Source: an uncultured Eubacteriales bacterium
Lineage (GTDB): Bacteria > Bacillota > Clostridia > Oscillospirales > CAG-272
Direction of reading: 5' to 3'
DNA length: 64,000 nucleotides
Assembly (NCBI GenBank): GCA_934474225.1
Contig: CAKSLU010000006.1
Location: 1 to 64,000 of the forward strand
The position numbers and the translations under genes were made by a program. Positions 25,158 to 31,892 of this stretch are shown piece by piece; positions within the stretch are counted from its first letter, which is position 1, and each line of letters opens with the position of its first letter. Under the pieces are notes generated by a model, which searched no databases, was not told where the DNA came from, and saw only the letters and a list, made by a program, of their open reading frames with translations.

Positions 25158-26393
25158 TCAATCCTGCTTCGGGCAGTAGATCTTGTACTTTTTGTAGAAG
25201 CGCCTGCCGTGCTCGATGAGGTACAGGATGCGCATCGGGTTGCGCCGGACATCCCATGCATACCACATCGAAGAGGATTCCTTCTTCTGTCTTGCCAGGC
25301 GCTTTGCCTCGGGCACAACTTTTTTGCTTGCGTACTTATAGATGACGCCGCGCGGCACATAGTGCCAGAAATGCGGCTCGCGCGCCTCGGTGTACGGAAT
25401 GTCTCGGCAGAGGACGTAGTCCTCAATCAGATATTTTGCGATGTTCAGCCCGGAGGAGGTGACATAGTAGTTGCTTCTGCCCTGCCGCAGGTTAATTTCA
25501 AAAGCGTTCAGCGTACCGTCGCGGTCGTCGTATTTGATGTCGAAGTTGGCAAAGCCGCGGTAGCCGATGTCCTCAAGCAGGGTGCGGAATTTGGCAGTCA
25601 GCTCCGGATTGTACTCCGTGATGATGGCGGCGTGGTTGCCCAGCCCCTTCGGCGTGTGCTCTTCGAGCAGCACATGGCCGAGGCACATCATCTTCACCTT
25701 GCCGTCCTTGCCGACATAGGCGGTCAGCACGCGCATATTGGCGTCCGTGCCCTCGATTCTGTCCTGCAAAATCATCCGCTGTGTGTAGCCTGCGTTGTAA
25801 ATTTCGGCGACGATTTTTGCCGCCTCGGCAGGGCTTTCCGCCGTGTAAACCTTCTTCATGCCGTCAAAGGGATGATGCCAGTAGTCGATGCTGGACGACG
25901 GCTTGACGATGATCGGATAGGCAAAGCCGAGCTTGTCCGCCGTGAGCGTATCCGCCTCGGCGGGCGCATCCAGCACCACCGTCTTCGGGTGGCGAATGCC
26001 GTATTTGTCGCACATCGTATAGAAATCCGCCTTGTCCACCAGCTTCTGCATCAAATCTGCGTGGATGTAGGGGATGATATAGCGGTCTTCCAGCTCCTCG
26101 CGATGCTTAATCAGCAGCGCGGCGTATTCATCGGTGCAGCCGAGAGCAATCAGGGTCGTGTCGCCGTGCTTTGAGGCAAAGTCCGCCATCGCCAGCATGA
26201 AGGTGTCGTCCTGGTTCAGGTTCTCCACGCGGTGGAATTTCACGATCGAGGTATGCTGCGTGATGCCGATGGCATAGCGCCCCATCGCGTGCGAAACAAG
26301 CCCATACGCCTCGTGAAACGCGCGGGCGACATTATAGCAGTTCTGGTCCGCGCCGATCAGCACGGGAATCACATTCAGATTCAAATCTTCCAT
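25158..26393 (-). CDS. ATP-grasp ligase, D-aspartate-ligase (Aslfm)-like
   Basis: 411 residues of ATP-grasp fold: preATP-grasp domain with PVLIGADQNCYNVARAF (10-26), VKPSSS (163-168), QDRIEGTDANMRVLTAYV (210-227), GFANFDIKYDDRDG (280-293), and FEINLRQGRSNYY (298-310) carrying Mg-ATP ligands. The length and these blocks fit the D-aspartate ligases of enterococci and lactococci, which join D-Asp through its beta-carboxyl to the lysine side chain of the peptidoglycan precursor. The neighbours racD, murE and asnB agree with this. Other carboxylate-amine ATP-grasp ligases cannot be excluded. Start ATG 26393. Confidence 0.75.
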   Translation of the reverse strand: MEDLNLNVIPVLIGADQNCYNVARAFHEAYGLVSHAMGRYAIGITQHTSIVKFHRVENLNQDDTFMLAMADFASKHGDTTLIALGCTDEYAALLIKHREELEDRYIIPYIHADLMQKLVDKADFYTMCDKYGIRHPKTVVLDAPAEADTLTADKLGFAYPIIVKPSSSIDYWHHPFDGMKKVYTAESPAEAAKIVAEIYNAGYTQRMILQDRIEGTDANMRVLTAYVGKDGKVKMMCLGHVLLEEHTPKGLGNHAAIITEYNPELTAKFRTLLEDIGYRGFANFDIKYDDRDGTLNAFEINLRQGRSNYYVTSSGLNIAKYLIEDYVLCRDIPYTEAREPHFWHYVPRGVIYKYASKKVVPEAKRLARQKKESSSMWYAWDVRRNPMRILYLIEHGRRFYKKYKIYCPKQD

Positions 26394-26413
26394 AAGTGTA
26401 TCCTATCCTCAAA

Positions 26414-28270
26414 TCAGTTGTAGACCGGGAGAATAAAGTCGATGAAAAAGCGCTTGTACCAGACCAGGAAGGTGAAGACCGTCCAAATCTTGCGTCCGTT
26501 GTTTGCCTTGCCCGCCACATGGTCGTCCAGCAGGCGAATCAGCGCATCGGTGTCGAAAAATTCGGCGGCAAACGCGCTCTCGAAATAGCGGCGCACGATC
26601 TGCGCATATTTCTCCTCGCGCAGCCACAGGCGAATCGGCACGGGGAAGCCTTTCTTCTTGCGGTTTGCCCATTCGTCGGGCAGCGTGCGGTTGGCGGCGT
26701 GGCGCAGAATGTACTTGGTGTTTTCCTTTGTGATCTTGTACTTTGCCGGAATCTTCTCCGCCATCTTCATGACCTCTTTGTCGAGGAAAGGCACGCGCAG
26801 CTCCAGCGAGTGCGCCATGCTCATCTTGTCCGCTTTGAGCAGGATGTCGCCCGGCAGCCAGAGCATGAGGTCGAGGTACTGCTTTTTCGTCAGCTCGTCG
26901 CGCCCCTTGACGCGCGCGTAGATTTTGCCCGTGATGTCGCGGACGCGCTCGCCGTTTTTATAGTCATCGCCGAGAATCGCCTTGGCTTCCTTTTCGGGGA
27001 AGACCAGCGCCTGCCCGATGAAGTAATCCTCCGGGCGCCCGCTTGCCTTGATGATGAAGTCATGCCCCTTGAAGTAAGGCAGCGCGCGCGCCACGCGCGC
27101 GGCGGCAATGCGCAGAAACTGCGGCAGTTTTTTGTACTTCCGCATCATCGGGGTCTCGTCGTACCACTCATAGCCCGCGAAAATCTCGTCCGCGCCCTCG
27201 CCGGAGAGCACAACGGTGACATCCTCGGCGGCCAGCTTTGCCAGGAAGTAGAGCGGCACGCTCGAGGGGTTGGACTGCGGCTCGTCCATGTGATACTGAA
27301 TCGTCGGGAACGCCTCAAAGCACTCGTCCGCCGAAATCATGCGGCGCACATTCTTGATGCCGAGCCTGCGCGACAGCTCCGCCGCCTCGTTTGTCTCGTT
27401 GAACTTCTCATGCTCGCCCTCAAAGCCGACAGAGAAGGTCTCCTCCGGCATGAGGCAGGCGGTGATATAGCTGGAATCCACGCCGCCCGAGAGGAACGCG
27501 CCGACCGGCACATCGCTGATGCGGTGCGCCTCGACCGATTCGTGCACCACGCGGTCAAGCTCCTCGGAATATGCCTCAAAGTCGCCGTCCTTCGCCTCAA
27601 AATTCACATCCCAGTAGCGCTCGGTGACAAACTCGCCCCCCTTCCACTCAAAGAAGTGCGCGGGCAGCAGCTTGTACACCCCCGCAAAGAAGGTCTCCTC
27701 GGTGGCGCTGTACTGGAAGGTCAGGTACGGCAGCAGCGCGTTTTTGTTGACGGCGCGCTCAAAATTCGGGTGCGCCAGCATGCTCTTGATCTCGGAGGCG
27801 AAGATGAACTCGCCCGCCGCGGTCGTGGTATAATACAGCGGCTTGATGCCGAACATATCGCGCGCACCGAACAGCGTTTTTGCCTTCGTGTCCCAAATGA
27901 CAAAGGCAAACATGCCGCGCAGCTTTTTCACCAGTTCCCGCCCGCCGTACTGCTCATAGCCGTGCAGCAGCACCTCGGAGTCGCAGTGCGTGGCGAAGGT
28001 ATGCCCCGCCGCGATAAGTTCCTCACGCAGCGCCCGGAAGTTGTAAATTTCGCCGTTGTAGACCAGCACCAGGCTCTTGTCCTCGTTGTACATCGGCTGC
28101 GAGCCGTCCGCGAGGTCGATGATGCTCAGGCGGCGGAAACCGAGCGCCATGTCCGCGTCAGTGTACGCGCCTGCGCTGTTCGGTCCGCGATGAATCATCA
28201 AATCCATCATGTTTTGGACAATCTCACGCTTGTATTCGATTTTTCCGGAAAACCCGACGATACCGCACAT
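26414..28270 (-). CDS. asnB: Glutamine-dependent asparagine synthetase family (AsnB/AsnH-like)
   Basis: 618 residues. The N-terminal class-II amidotransferase domain has nucleophile Cys2 (MCGIVGFSG), HRGPNSAG and YNGEIYNF; the synthetase domain has the pyrophosphate loop FLSGGVDSS (about 260). It amidates a beta-carboxylate using glutamine and ATP. Free asparagine synthesis is one possibility; as first gene of an operon with a D-Asp ligase and racemase, amidation of cross-bridge D-Asp to D-Asn (as for AsnH in Lactococcus) is the alternative. Start ATG 28270 is fixed by the need for Cys2; GGGGA upstream. Own promoter at 28311-28339. Confidence 0.85.
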   Translation of the reverse strand: MCGIVGFSGKIEYKREIVQNMMDLMIHRGPNSAGAYTDADMALGFRRLSIIDLADGSQPMYNEDKSLVLVYNGEIYNFRALREELIAAGHTFATHCDSEVLLHGYEQYGGRELVKKLRGMFAFVIWDTKAKTLFGARDMFGIKPLYYTTTAAGEFIFASEIKSMLAHPNFERAVNKNALLPYLTFQYSATEETFFAGVYKLLPAHFFEWKGGEFVTERYWDVNFEAKDGDFEAYSEELDRVVHESVEAHRISDVPVGAFLSGGVDSSYITACLMPEETFSVGFEGEHEKFNETNEAAELSRRLGIKNVRRMISADECFEAFPTIQYHMDEPQSNPSSVPLYFLAKLAAEDVTVVLSGEGADEIFAGYEWYDETPMMRKYKKLPQFLRIAAARVARALPYFKGHDFIIKASGRPEDYFIGQALVFPEKEAKAILGDDYKNGERVRDITGKIYARVKGRDELTKKQYLDLMLWLPGDILLKADKMSMAHSLELRVPFLDKEVMKMAEKIPAKYKITKENTKYILRHAANRTLPDEWANRKKKGFPVPIRLWLREEKYAQIVRRYFESAFAAEFFDTDALIRLLDDHVAGKANNGRKIWTVFTFLVWYKRFFIDFILPVYN

Positions 28271-28310
28271 AGCAAAATCCCCATTTTGTAAAAGTTTCTT
28301 TAACTTATAT

Positions 28311-28339
28311 AGTATACCATAAGCAGCGCACACAATCAA
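28311..28339 (-). promoter_or_regulatory. Promoter of the asnB-ligase-racD-murE operon
   Basis: Minus strand TTGATT (28334-28339), 17 bases, TATACT (28311-28316), about 40 bases before the asnB start. No terminator is seen between the four genes. Confidence 0.75.
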
Positions 28340-28403
28340 GATGGGCGGAAGTTCTTTTTTCGTCGGAGGCAAAAAACTTTTTTCGGAAAATTCGCAAAAG
28401 GGC

Positions 28404-28432
28404 TTGACAATCTGCCTCCCGATTTGTATAAT
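28404..28432 (+). promoter_or_regulatory. Consensus promoter of tRNA-Leu(GAG)
   Basis: TTGACA (28404-28409), 17 bases, TATAAT (28427-28432): a full consensus, as expected for a tRNA gene. Confidence 0.85.
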
Positions 28433-28486
28433 ATAAAAGTGCTCGGCGGCAGGTCGAGCGCATCCCTCATGTATCTCACAGCATTT

Positions 28487-28571
28487 GCGAGAGTGGCGGA
28501 ACTGGCAGACGCGCACGTTTGAGGGGCGTGTGGATTTCTCCGTACGGGTTCAAGTCCCGTTTCTCGCACCA
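28487..28571 (+). tRNA. tRNA-Leu, anticodon GAG
   Basis: Acceptor GCGAGAG/TTCTCGC with encoded ACCA, D-arm TGGCGGAACTGGCAGACGC, anticodon stem CACGT/GCGTG with loop TTGAGGG (GAG), a long class-II variable arm with GGA/TCC stem, and a TTCAAGT T-loop. It reads CUC/CUU codons. Confidence 0.92.
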
Positions 28572-28598
28572 GGGCAGGCATCTGCTTGCCCTTTCTTT
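28572..28598 (+). terminator. Terminator/hairpin after tRNA-Leu(GAG)
   Basis: GGGCA...TGCCC stem with internal GCA/TGC pairing followed by TTTCTTTT. Confidence 0.65.
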
Positions 28599-28616
28599 TG
28601 AAAACCGGAGGTCGGA

Positions 28617-28871
28617 ATGCGTACGTTCTTTGCGCTCAGCTTCAAGGGCAAGAGCCTGAAATGCGTGATTCTCGAGTCTCTTTTATATGCCTTGATTCTG
28701 GTTGCGGTCCGGGTGCTGACGTCCCTCCTTTTGGGAATTGGCTCTCTGCCCGGGGCGGCAAGCGTCGCGGTCAACCTGATCTGGCAGATCGTCCGTCTCT
28801 ACTGTGTCGCGGGCATCGCCGTTGCCGTGCTTTACGCAACCGACTGCCTTGAGAAAAAGAAAGAGGACTGA
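28617..28871 (+). CDS. Small two-helix membrane protein, unknown
   Basis: 84 residues. A basic N-terminus (MRTFFALSFKGKSLK) is followed by two or three hydrophobic segments (CVILESLLYALILVAVRVLTSLLLGIG and AVNLIWQIVRLYCVAGIAVAVLYA) and a KKKED tail. GGAGG five bases before the ATG. It is placed between two tRNA-Leu genes and may be read through from the upstream tRNA promoter if the hairpin at 28572 leaks. No family recognised; the size and charges resemble small membrane regulators. Confidence 0.6.
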   Translation: MRTFFALSFKGKSLKCVILESLLYALILVAVRVLTSLLLGIGSLPGAASVAVNLIWQIVRLYCVAGIAVAVLYATDCLEKKKED

Positions 28872-28914
28872 CAGTTTATAAAAATAATTTCGCAGCAATG
28901 CGTGATTATCATAT

Positions 28915-29001
28915 GCGGGTGTGGCGGAATTGGCAGACGCGTAAGATTCAGGTTCTTATGGGGGCAACTTCGTGAAGGTTCAAGTCCTTTCACCCGCACC
29001 A
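28915..29001 (+). tRNA. tRNA-Leu, anticodon CAG
   Basis: Acceptor GCGGGTG/CACCCGC with encoded ACCA, anticodon stem TAAGA/TCTTA with loop TTCAGGT (CAG), a class-II variable arm, and GGTTCAAGTCC T-arm. Its last about 22 bases are repeated at 29142-29162 downstream. Confidence 0.92.
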
Positions 29002-29002
29002 A

Positions 29003-29037
29003 AAAAACAGGATACCCAATCGGGTATCCTGTTTTTT
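29003..29037 (+). terminator. Terminator after tRNA-Leu(CAG)
   Basis: A7 CAGGATACCC...GGGTATCCTG T7 perfect hairpin with AATC loop. Confidence 0.85.
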
Positions 29038-29053
29038 TGGTCTTGTAATCGAG

Positions 29054-29150
29054 AGGACTTGAACAGAGGCGGTACAGAGAAACTGTCCGGTGGACAGTTT
29101 CGACCGCCGGCGACCAAGCGGGGGTTACGCCCCCGCGCGAATCAAGTCCT
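29054..29150. repeat. Structured repeat unit 1, bounded by AGGACTTGA/TCAAGTCCT
   Basis: Outer inverted repeat 29054-29062/29142-29150. Inside, stem GGCGGT/ACCGCC (29069-29074/29103-29108) encloses a 10-bp stem capped by GGT (GAAACTGTCC-GGT-GGACAGTTTC, 29079-29101), and a second hairpin GCGGGGG-TTAC-CCCCCGC follows. The right arm runs on into a copy of the tRNA-Leu 3' end and ACCA. There is no gene in 29002-29317. Confidence 0.7.
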
Positions 29151-29162
29151 TTCACCCGCACC

Positions 29163-29198
29163 AAAAAACAAGGTATCCACTCGGATACCTTGTTTTTT
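29163..29198 (+). terminator. Second terminator-like hairpin after the tRNA-end copy
   Basis: A6 CAAGGTATCC-ACTC-GGATACCTTG T6. Same layout as the hairpin at 29003-29037 but with different stem bases. Confidence 0.8.
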
Positions 29199-29212
29199 GC
29201 TTTGACGATGGA

Positions 29213-29298
29213 AAAGGACTTGAAGGGCGCGTAGTGAATGACTTGCCGGTGGCAAGTCAGAGCGTGCCACCGCCCGTCCGCAGACGGGCAAGTCCTTT
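29213..29298. repeat. Structured repeat unit 2, bounded by AAAGGACTTG/CAAGTCCTTT
   Basis: Perfect 10-bp outer inverted repeat 29213-29222/29289-29298. Inside, stem GGCGCG/CGTGCC (29225-29230/29263-29268) encloses TGACTTGCC-GGT-GGCAAGTCA (29239-29259), then the hairpin GCCCGTC...GACGGGC. Same architecture as unit 1, with nearly every stem base changed in pairs. Confidence 0.7.
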
Positions 29299-29317
29299 AA
29301 CCGCGGATACTTTGTGG

Positions 29318-30214
29318 TTACTTCATTTCCGTATGATGCAGGATACTGTCTTTCAACCCATTAAACCGATTGAGGAAACCGGGCGTTAATGCATTCATAC
29401 AGCCATGATTATAGTGCATGTCCAGAAGCTCAGCTAACGATTCAAGCTGGTACAATCCAAACAATTCACCGTCCATAGTAATATTGCTGACGCTTTTATA
29501 TCCGCTTAACAAAACATCATACATTTCCCAATATGTCCACTCTAAATTTATCCGTGCCAATTCATTCAACGGGTCCCCGAATTCGCATGTCTCCGAATCA
29601 ATGACAAAGAGTTGACCGTTATTATATATGATGTTGTCCGGTCTGATATCGCGATGTAAAAAAGAGCGTGTTTTTTCAGCCTTTTTTGATTTCATCCTTT
29701 GGCAAAGGCGGTCAACTTCATCGGATGTTACAAGTCCGGCCTGTACGATTCTCTCCAGTTGAACGCGCAACAGCTTGTCCGCAAAGTAGATTTCCCACGG
29801 CTCACGCTCTGAAACATACGGATGCTGCGGCGCTATTTCGATTTGGTTGATTTGAGCCGCCAATGCGCCTAATTGATAATATGCGCTTTTTTTCTGACTT
29901 TCATCGAACTCATGCTGAAGGCATTGACGCAATGTTTTTCCCGGAAGATATTCGGACAGCTGAAAAGATTTATCATAGAATCGGCATGTTCCGTCGACAG
30001 CATATACATGCGGGCATTTTTTACCGATGCTGCTGTTTACGGTTTCATAAAAGAACTTCTCGCGCTCAAATTGTTCCGTATAATTCTTATATGCGCGGAA
30101 TACGACTTTTTGATCGTTGCTTAAAGTGAGCAGCCATGTTTCTTTCCAGCCATTGCATAATTTGGTTTTCTCTTTTATCTCGGCATCGAAATACTGTTTT
30201 ATCGCTTTGTCCAT
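29318..30214 (-). CDS. APH-family (aminoglycoside phosphotransferase-like) kinase
   Basis: 298 residues of the APH/choline-kinase fold. The catalytic loop FLHRDIRPDNIIYNNGQLFVIDSETCEFGDP shows the HxDxxxxN and Asp-metal motifs. The N-lobe has a plausible ATP lysine (KVVFRAY) and the linker SEYLPGK. It could phosphorylate an antibiotic, a sugar or another small alcohol; no specific subclass can be read. Start ATG 30214: GGAGG six bases upstream. Consensus promoter just behind. Clearly AT-richer than the surrounding genes and just downstream of a tRNA with repeats, which suggests acquisition. Confidence 0.8.
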   Translation of the reverse strand: MDKAIKQYFDAEIKEKTKLCNGWKETWLLTLSNDQKVVFRAYKNYTEQFEREKFFYETVNSSIGKKCPHVYAVDGTCRFYDKSFQLSEYLPGKTLRQCLQHEFDESQKKSAYYQLGALAAQINQIEIAPQHPYVSEREPWEIYFADKLLRVQLERIVQAGLVTSDEVDRLCQRMKSKKAEKTRSFLHRDIRPDNIIYNNGQLFVIDSETCEFGDPLNELARINLEWTYWEMYDVLLSGYKSVSNITMDGELFGLYQLESLAELLDMHYNHGCMNALTPGFLNRFNGLKDSILHHTEMK

Positions 30215-30248
30215 CCTTGTCCTCCGCATTTTCGATTGCTCTGACCAA

Positions 30249-30277
30249 ATTATAGTATAAAAACCCTACACTGTCAA
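30249..30277 (-). promoter_or_regulatory. Consensus promoter of the APH-like gene
   Basis: Minus strand TTGACA (30272-30277), 17 bases, TATAAT (30249-30254). Confidence 0.8.
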
Positions 30278-30333
30278 CCGTTTCAAGAACGCTCCGAAGC
30301 AACACTATCAGCTTTTCATTGCATACACACAAA

Positions 30334-30364
30334 AAGGCCTTGCCCGTCCGCAGACGGGCAAGGC
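30334..30364 (-). terminator. Terminator of the 64-residue gene
   Basis: GGCCTTGCCCGTC...GACGGGCAAGGCC stem followed by T5 on the minus strand. A 21-base core (30342-30362) is identical to the last hairpin of repeat unit 2 (29272-29292). Confidence 0.8.
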
Positions 30365-30375
30365 CTCATCATCCA

Positions 30376-30570
30376 TTATTCGCTTGCGGGGGCATTTTCG
30401 GTTGCGCTTGTATCTGCCGCGGCGGTTACGACTGCGGCGGCGGTCTCTGCTACCTGGGTGCGCTCTGCGGCTTTCGCCGTGAAGACGGAAAACACATGCA
30501 CCGCCATCAACATGGCAACTGCAAGCAAAATGCAGATGAGACGCATGTTTCTGCTGTGTGAATACTCCAT
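30376..30570 (-). CDS. Small membrane/secreted Ala-Thr-rich peptide
   Basis: 64 residues. MEYSHSRN followed by one hydrophobic helix (LICILLAVAMLMAVHVFSVFTA), then an Ala/Thr/Glu-rich tail (AAAVVTAAADTSATENAPASE), probably outside the membrane. Start ATG 30570: AAGGAG upstream; the longer frame to 30648 runs through the preceding terminator. No family recognised. Confidence 0.55.
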   Translation of the reverse strand: MEYSHSRNMRLICILLAVAMLMAVHVFSVFTAKAAERTQVAETAAAVVTAAADTSATENAPASE

Positions 30571-30596
30571 CCTGTTCTCCTTATGATAATGGATAG

Positions 30597-30623
30597 AAAA
30601 GCGGAGGGACTGCCTCCGCTTTT
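30597..30623 (-). terminator. Hairpin between two small secreted-protein genes
   Basis: AAAAGCGGAGG...CCTCCGCTTTT stem just after the stop of the DUF6147-like gene. Confidence 0.65.
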
Positions 30624-30649
30624 CGCGCTGTGTGCAAGTCAAGAGCAAC

Positions 30650-31060
30650 TCAATCGCAGGTGGCTTTGTCCGTTCTCGTGAGCGGCTCGCCGTAACCGTT
30701 CATGTAGACTGTTGCGGACAGTTCCACTTTGTAGTCGCGCCCGGAAATGCCGGTGAAGTCTTCGTCGATATTGAGTTCATCTTCGTACACATCGTATGTC
30801 CAGGTTGTCGATTTCATCCAGTTGCCGCGCACATTGGTATAATAGAGTGTTGCAGTTGCCGTGATGCGGGACACACCGGGCATACCTTCGATGGAAAGAC
30901 TGTAGTTGCCGAATGTTCCGTCAAAAGTCACACCGCCATCGACTGCAACGATGTTGGTCCAGCACGGCATGATGCCGTCATCCTCCGATGCCAAAACCGG
31001 CACACAAATGCCGAGCAGCAAAACTGCACTGAGTACGAGCGAAACGATTCTTTTTTTCAT
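30650..31060 (-). CDS. Secreted DUF6147-like protein
   Basis: 136 residues. Signal peptide (MKKRIVSLVLSAVLLLGICVPVLA, cut near 24), then an about 110-residue beta-rich domain with SRITATATLYY and DYKVELSATVYMNGYGEPLTRT. This strand pattern fits the small secreted DUF6147 family of Clostridia (recognised by eye only); function unknown. GGAGG before the ATG. An inverted repeat lies in its upstream region. It neighbours an ECF sigma/anti-sigma pair, which may control it. Confidence 0.6.
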   Translation of the reverse strand: MKKRIVSLVLSAVLLLGICVPVLASEDDGIMPCWTNIVAVDGGVTFDGTFGNYSLSIEGMPGVSRITATATLYYTNVRGNWMKSTTWTYDVYEDELNIDEDFTGISGRDYKVELSATVYMNGYGEPLTRTDKATCD

Positions 31061-31104
31061 AACTTCCTCCGATTTTTTTCGTATTGGGTTTTTCCCTGTT
31101 TAAT

Positions 31105-31132
31105 ATAACGAATCATCTTCCCGTTTCGTTAT
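31105..31132. promoter_or_regulatory. Inverted repeat upstream of the DUF6147-like gene
   Basis: ATAACGAA (31105-31112) and TTCGTTAT (31125-31132), 12 bases apart, about 45 bases before the start codon. Possible regulator site; no well-formed -35/-10 pair could be fixed here. Confidence 0.4.
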
Positions 31133-31162
31133 CGCTTTTTTCGAAAAAACAGAAAAAATCAT

Positions 31163-31198
31163 AAAAAACTGCGCTCCCATCAAGAGAGCGCAGTTTTT
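31163..31198 (-). terminator. Terminator of the sigma/anti-sigma operon
   Basis: A6 CTGCGCTC...GAGCGCAG T5 hairpin overlapping the last bases of the anti-sigma gene on the minus strand. Confidence 0.8.
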
Positions 31199-31892
31199 AT
31201 TTTACGGATGCCGCAATCTGAATCACCCCTGCGGGCGTTATATCGTCTGAAAACGACTGCAATGTGTAATTGTAAGCGCCGTCACTCCAATACAGCGTAT
31301 AATGCCCGGTAACTTTCGAGGTCACCAGCATCGCGGTTCGGTCCCCGACAAAAATCTCCTTGGCAGTTGAATCCGCTTTGTTCGTCCATGCCTGATTTTC
31401 CATCGGCTGCTGCTTGTATGACAGCATCTTTTTGCCTTCTTTTGTGTACACAACACGATACAAACTCTGCGAATCCACGCGCACTTCCTTTACCCAATCA
31501 GAAGGCACATCGGTCGGTTCATGCTTTGTCCGGATGGTCTTCGGCACGGCATCCGCATCTTCAAACGAAACCGCAATATATGTATCATACCAGCGGACAA
31601 TCGCCTGCCAGACCGCGCCGCGAACCGCCTCGATGCTCATGGCAGCCGCAAAGGCAACCGTGCAGAAGATAAGGATTGCAGCCACGACGCGCTTCACGGG
31701 CATCCACCGGGCGGCGGCACGGCGCGCACGCTGCTCCTGCCGAATCAGCCGCCGCACCTTGCGATCCAGCGACGCCGGGCGCACGGTATCCGCGGTATCT
31801 GCCGCGGCAAAACGGCGGAGATTGGATTCCTCCAACACCTGCGCGGACAACAGAATCAGCGCATCGAGGTTATCATTCTTCACGCCGATCAT
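31197..31892 (-). CDS. Probable membrane anti-sigma factor, DUF4367-like C-terminus
   Basis: 231 residues. The cytoplasmic N-terminal helical part (about 1-65) ends in a basic stretch; one membrane helix (about 68-90, VVAAILIFCTVAFAAAM) and an about 140-residue extracellular beta domain follow, ending GAYNYTLQSFSDDITPAGVIQIAASVK, as in DUF4367. Start ATG 31892 overlaps the sigma factor stop as ATGA, with GGAGG upstream. It would hold the ECF sigma factor inactive until the outer domain senses a signal. Confidence 0.75.
   Translation of the reverse strand: MIGVKNDNLDALILLSAQVLEESNLRRFAAADTADTVRPASLDRKVRRLIRQEQRARRAAARWMPVKRVVAAILIFCTVAFAAAMSIEAVRGAVWQAIVRWYDTYIAVSFEDADAVPKTIRTKHEPTDVPSDWVKEVRVDSQSLYRVVYTKEGKKMLSYKQQPMENQAWTNKADSTAKEIFVGDRTAMLVTSKVTGHYTLYWSDGAYNYTLQSFSDDITPAGVIQIAASVK

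Noticed and set aside
26396..28291. Plus-strand open frame of 631 codons
   Set aside because: Antisense to the asnB-like gene, whose Cys2 and synthetase motifs are clear.
29142..29162. A third tRNA-Leu gene
   Set aside because: Only the last about 22 bases and ACCA are present; acceptor 5' half, D-arm and anticodon arm are missing.
29002..29317. CRISPR-like array after the tRNA
   Set aside because: Only two units; repeats are structural rather than sequence-identical, with no regular spacers and no cas gene.
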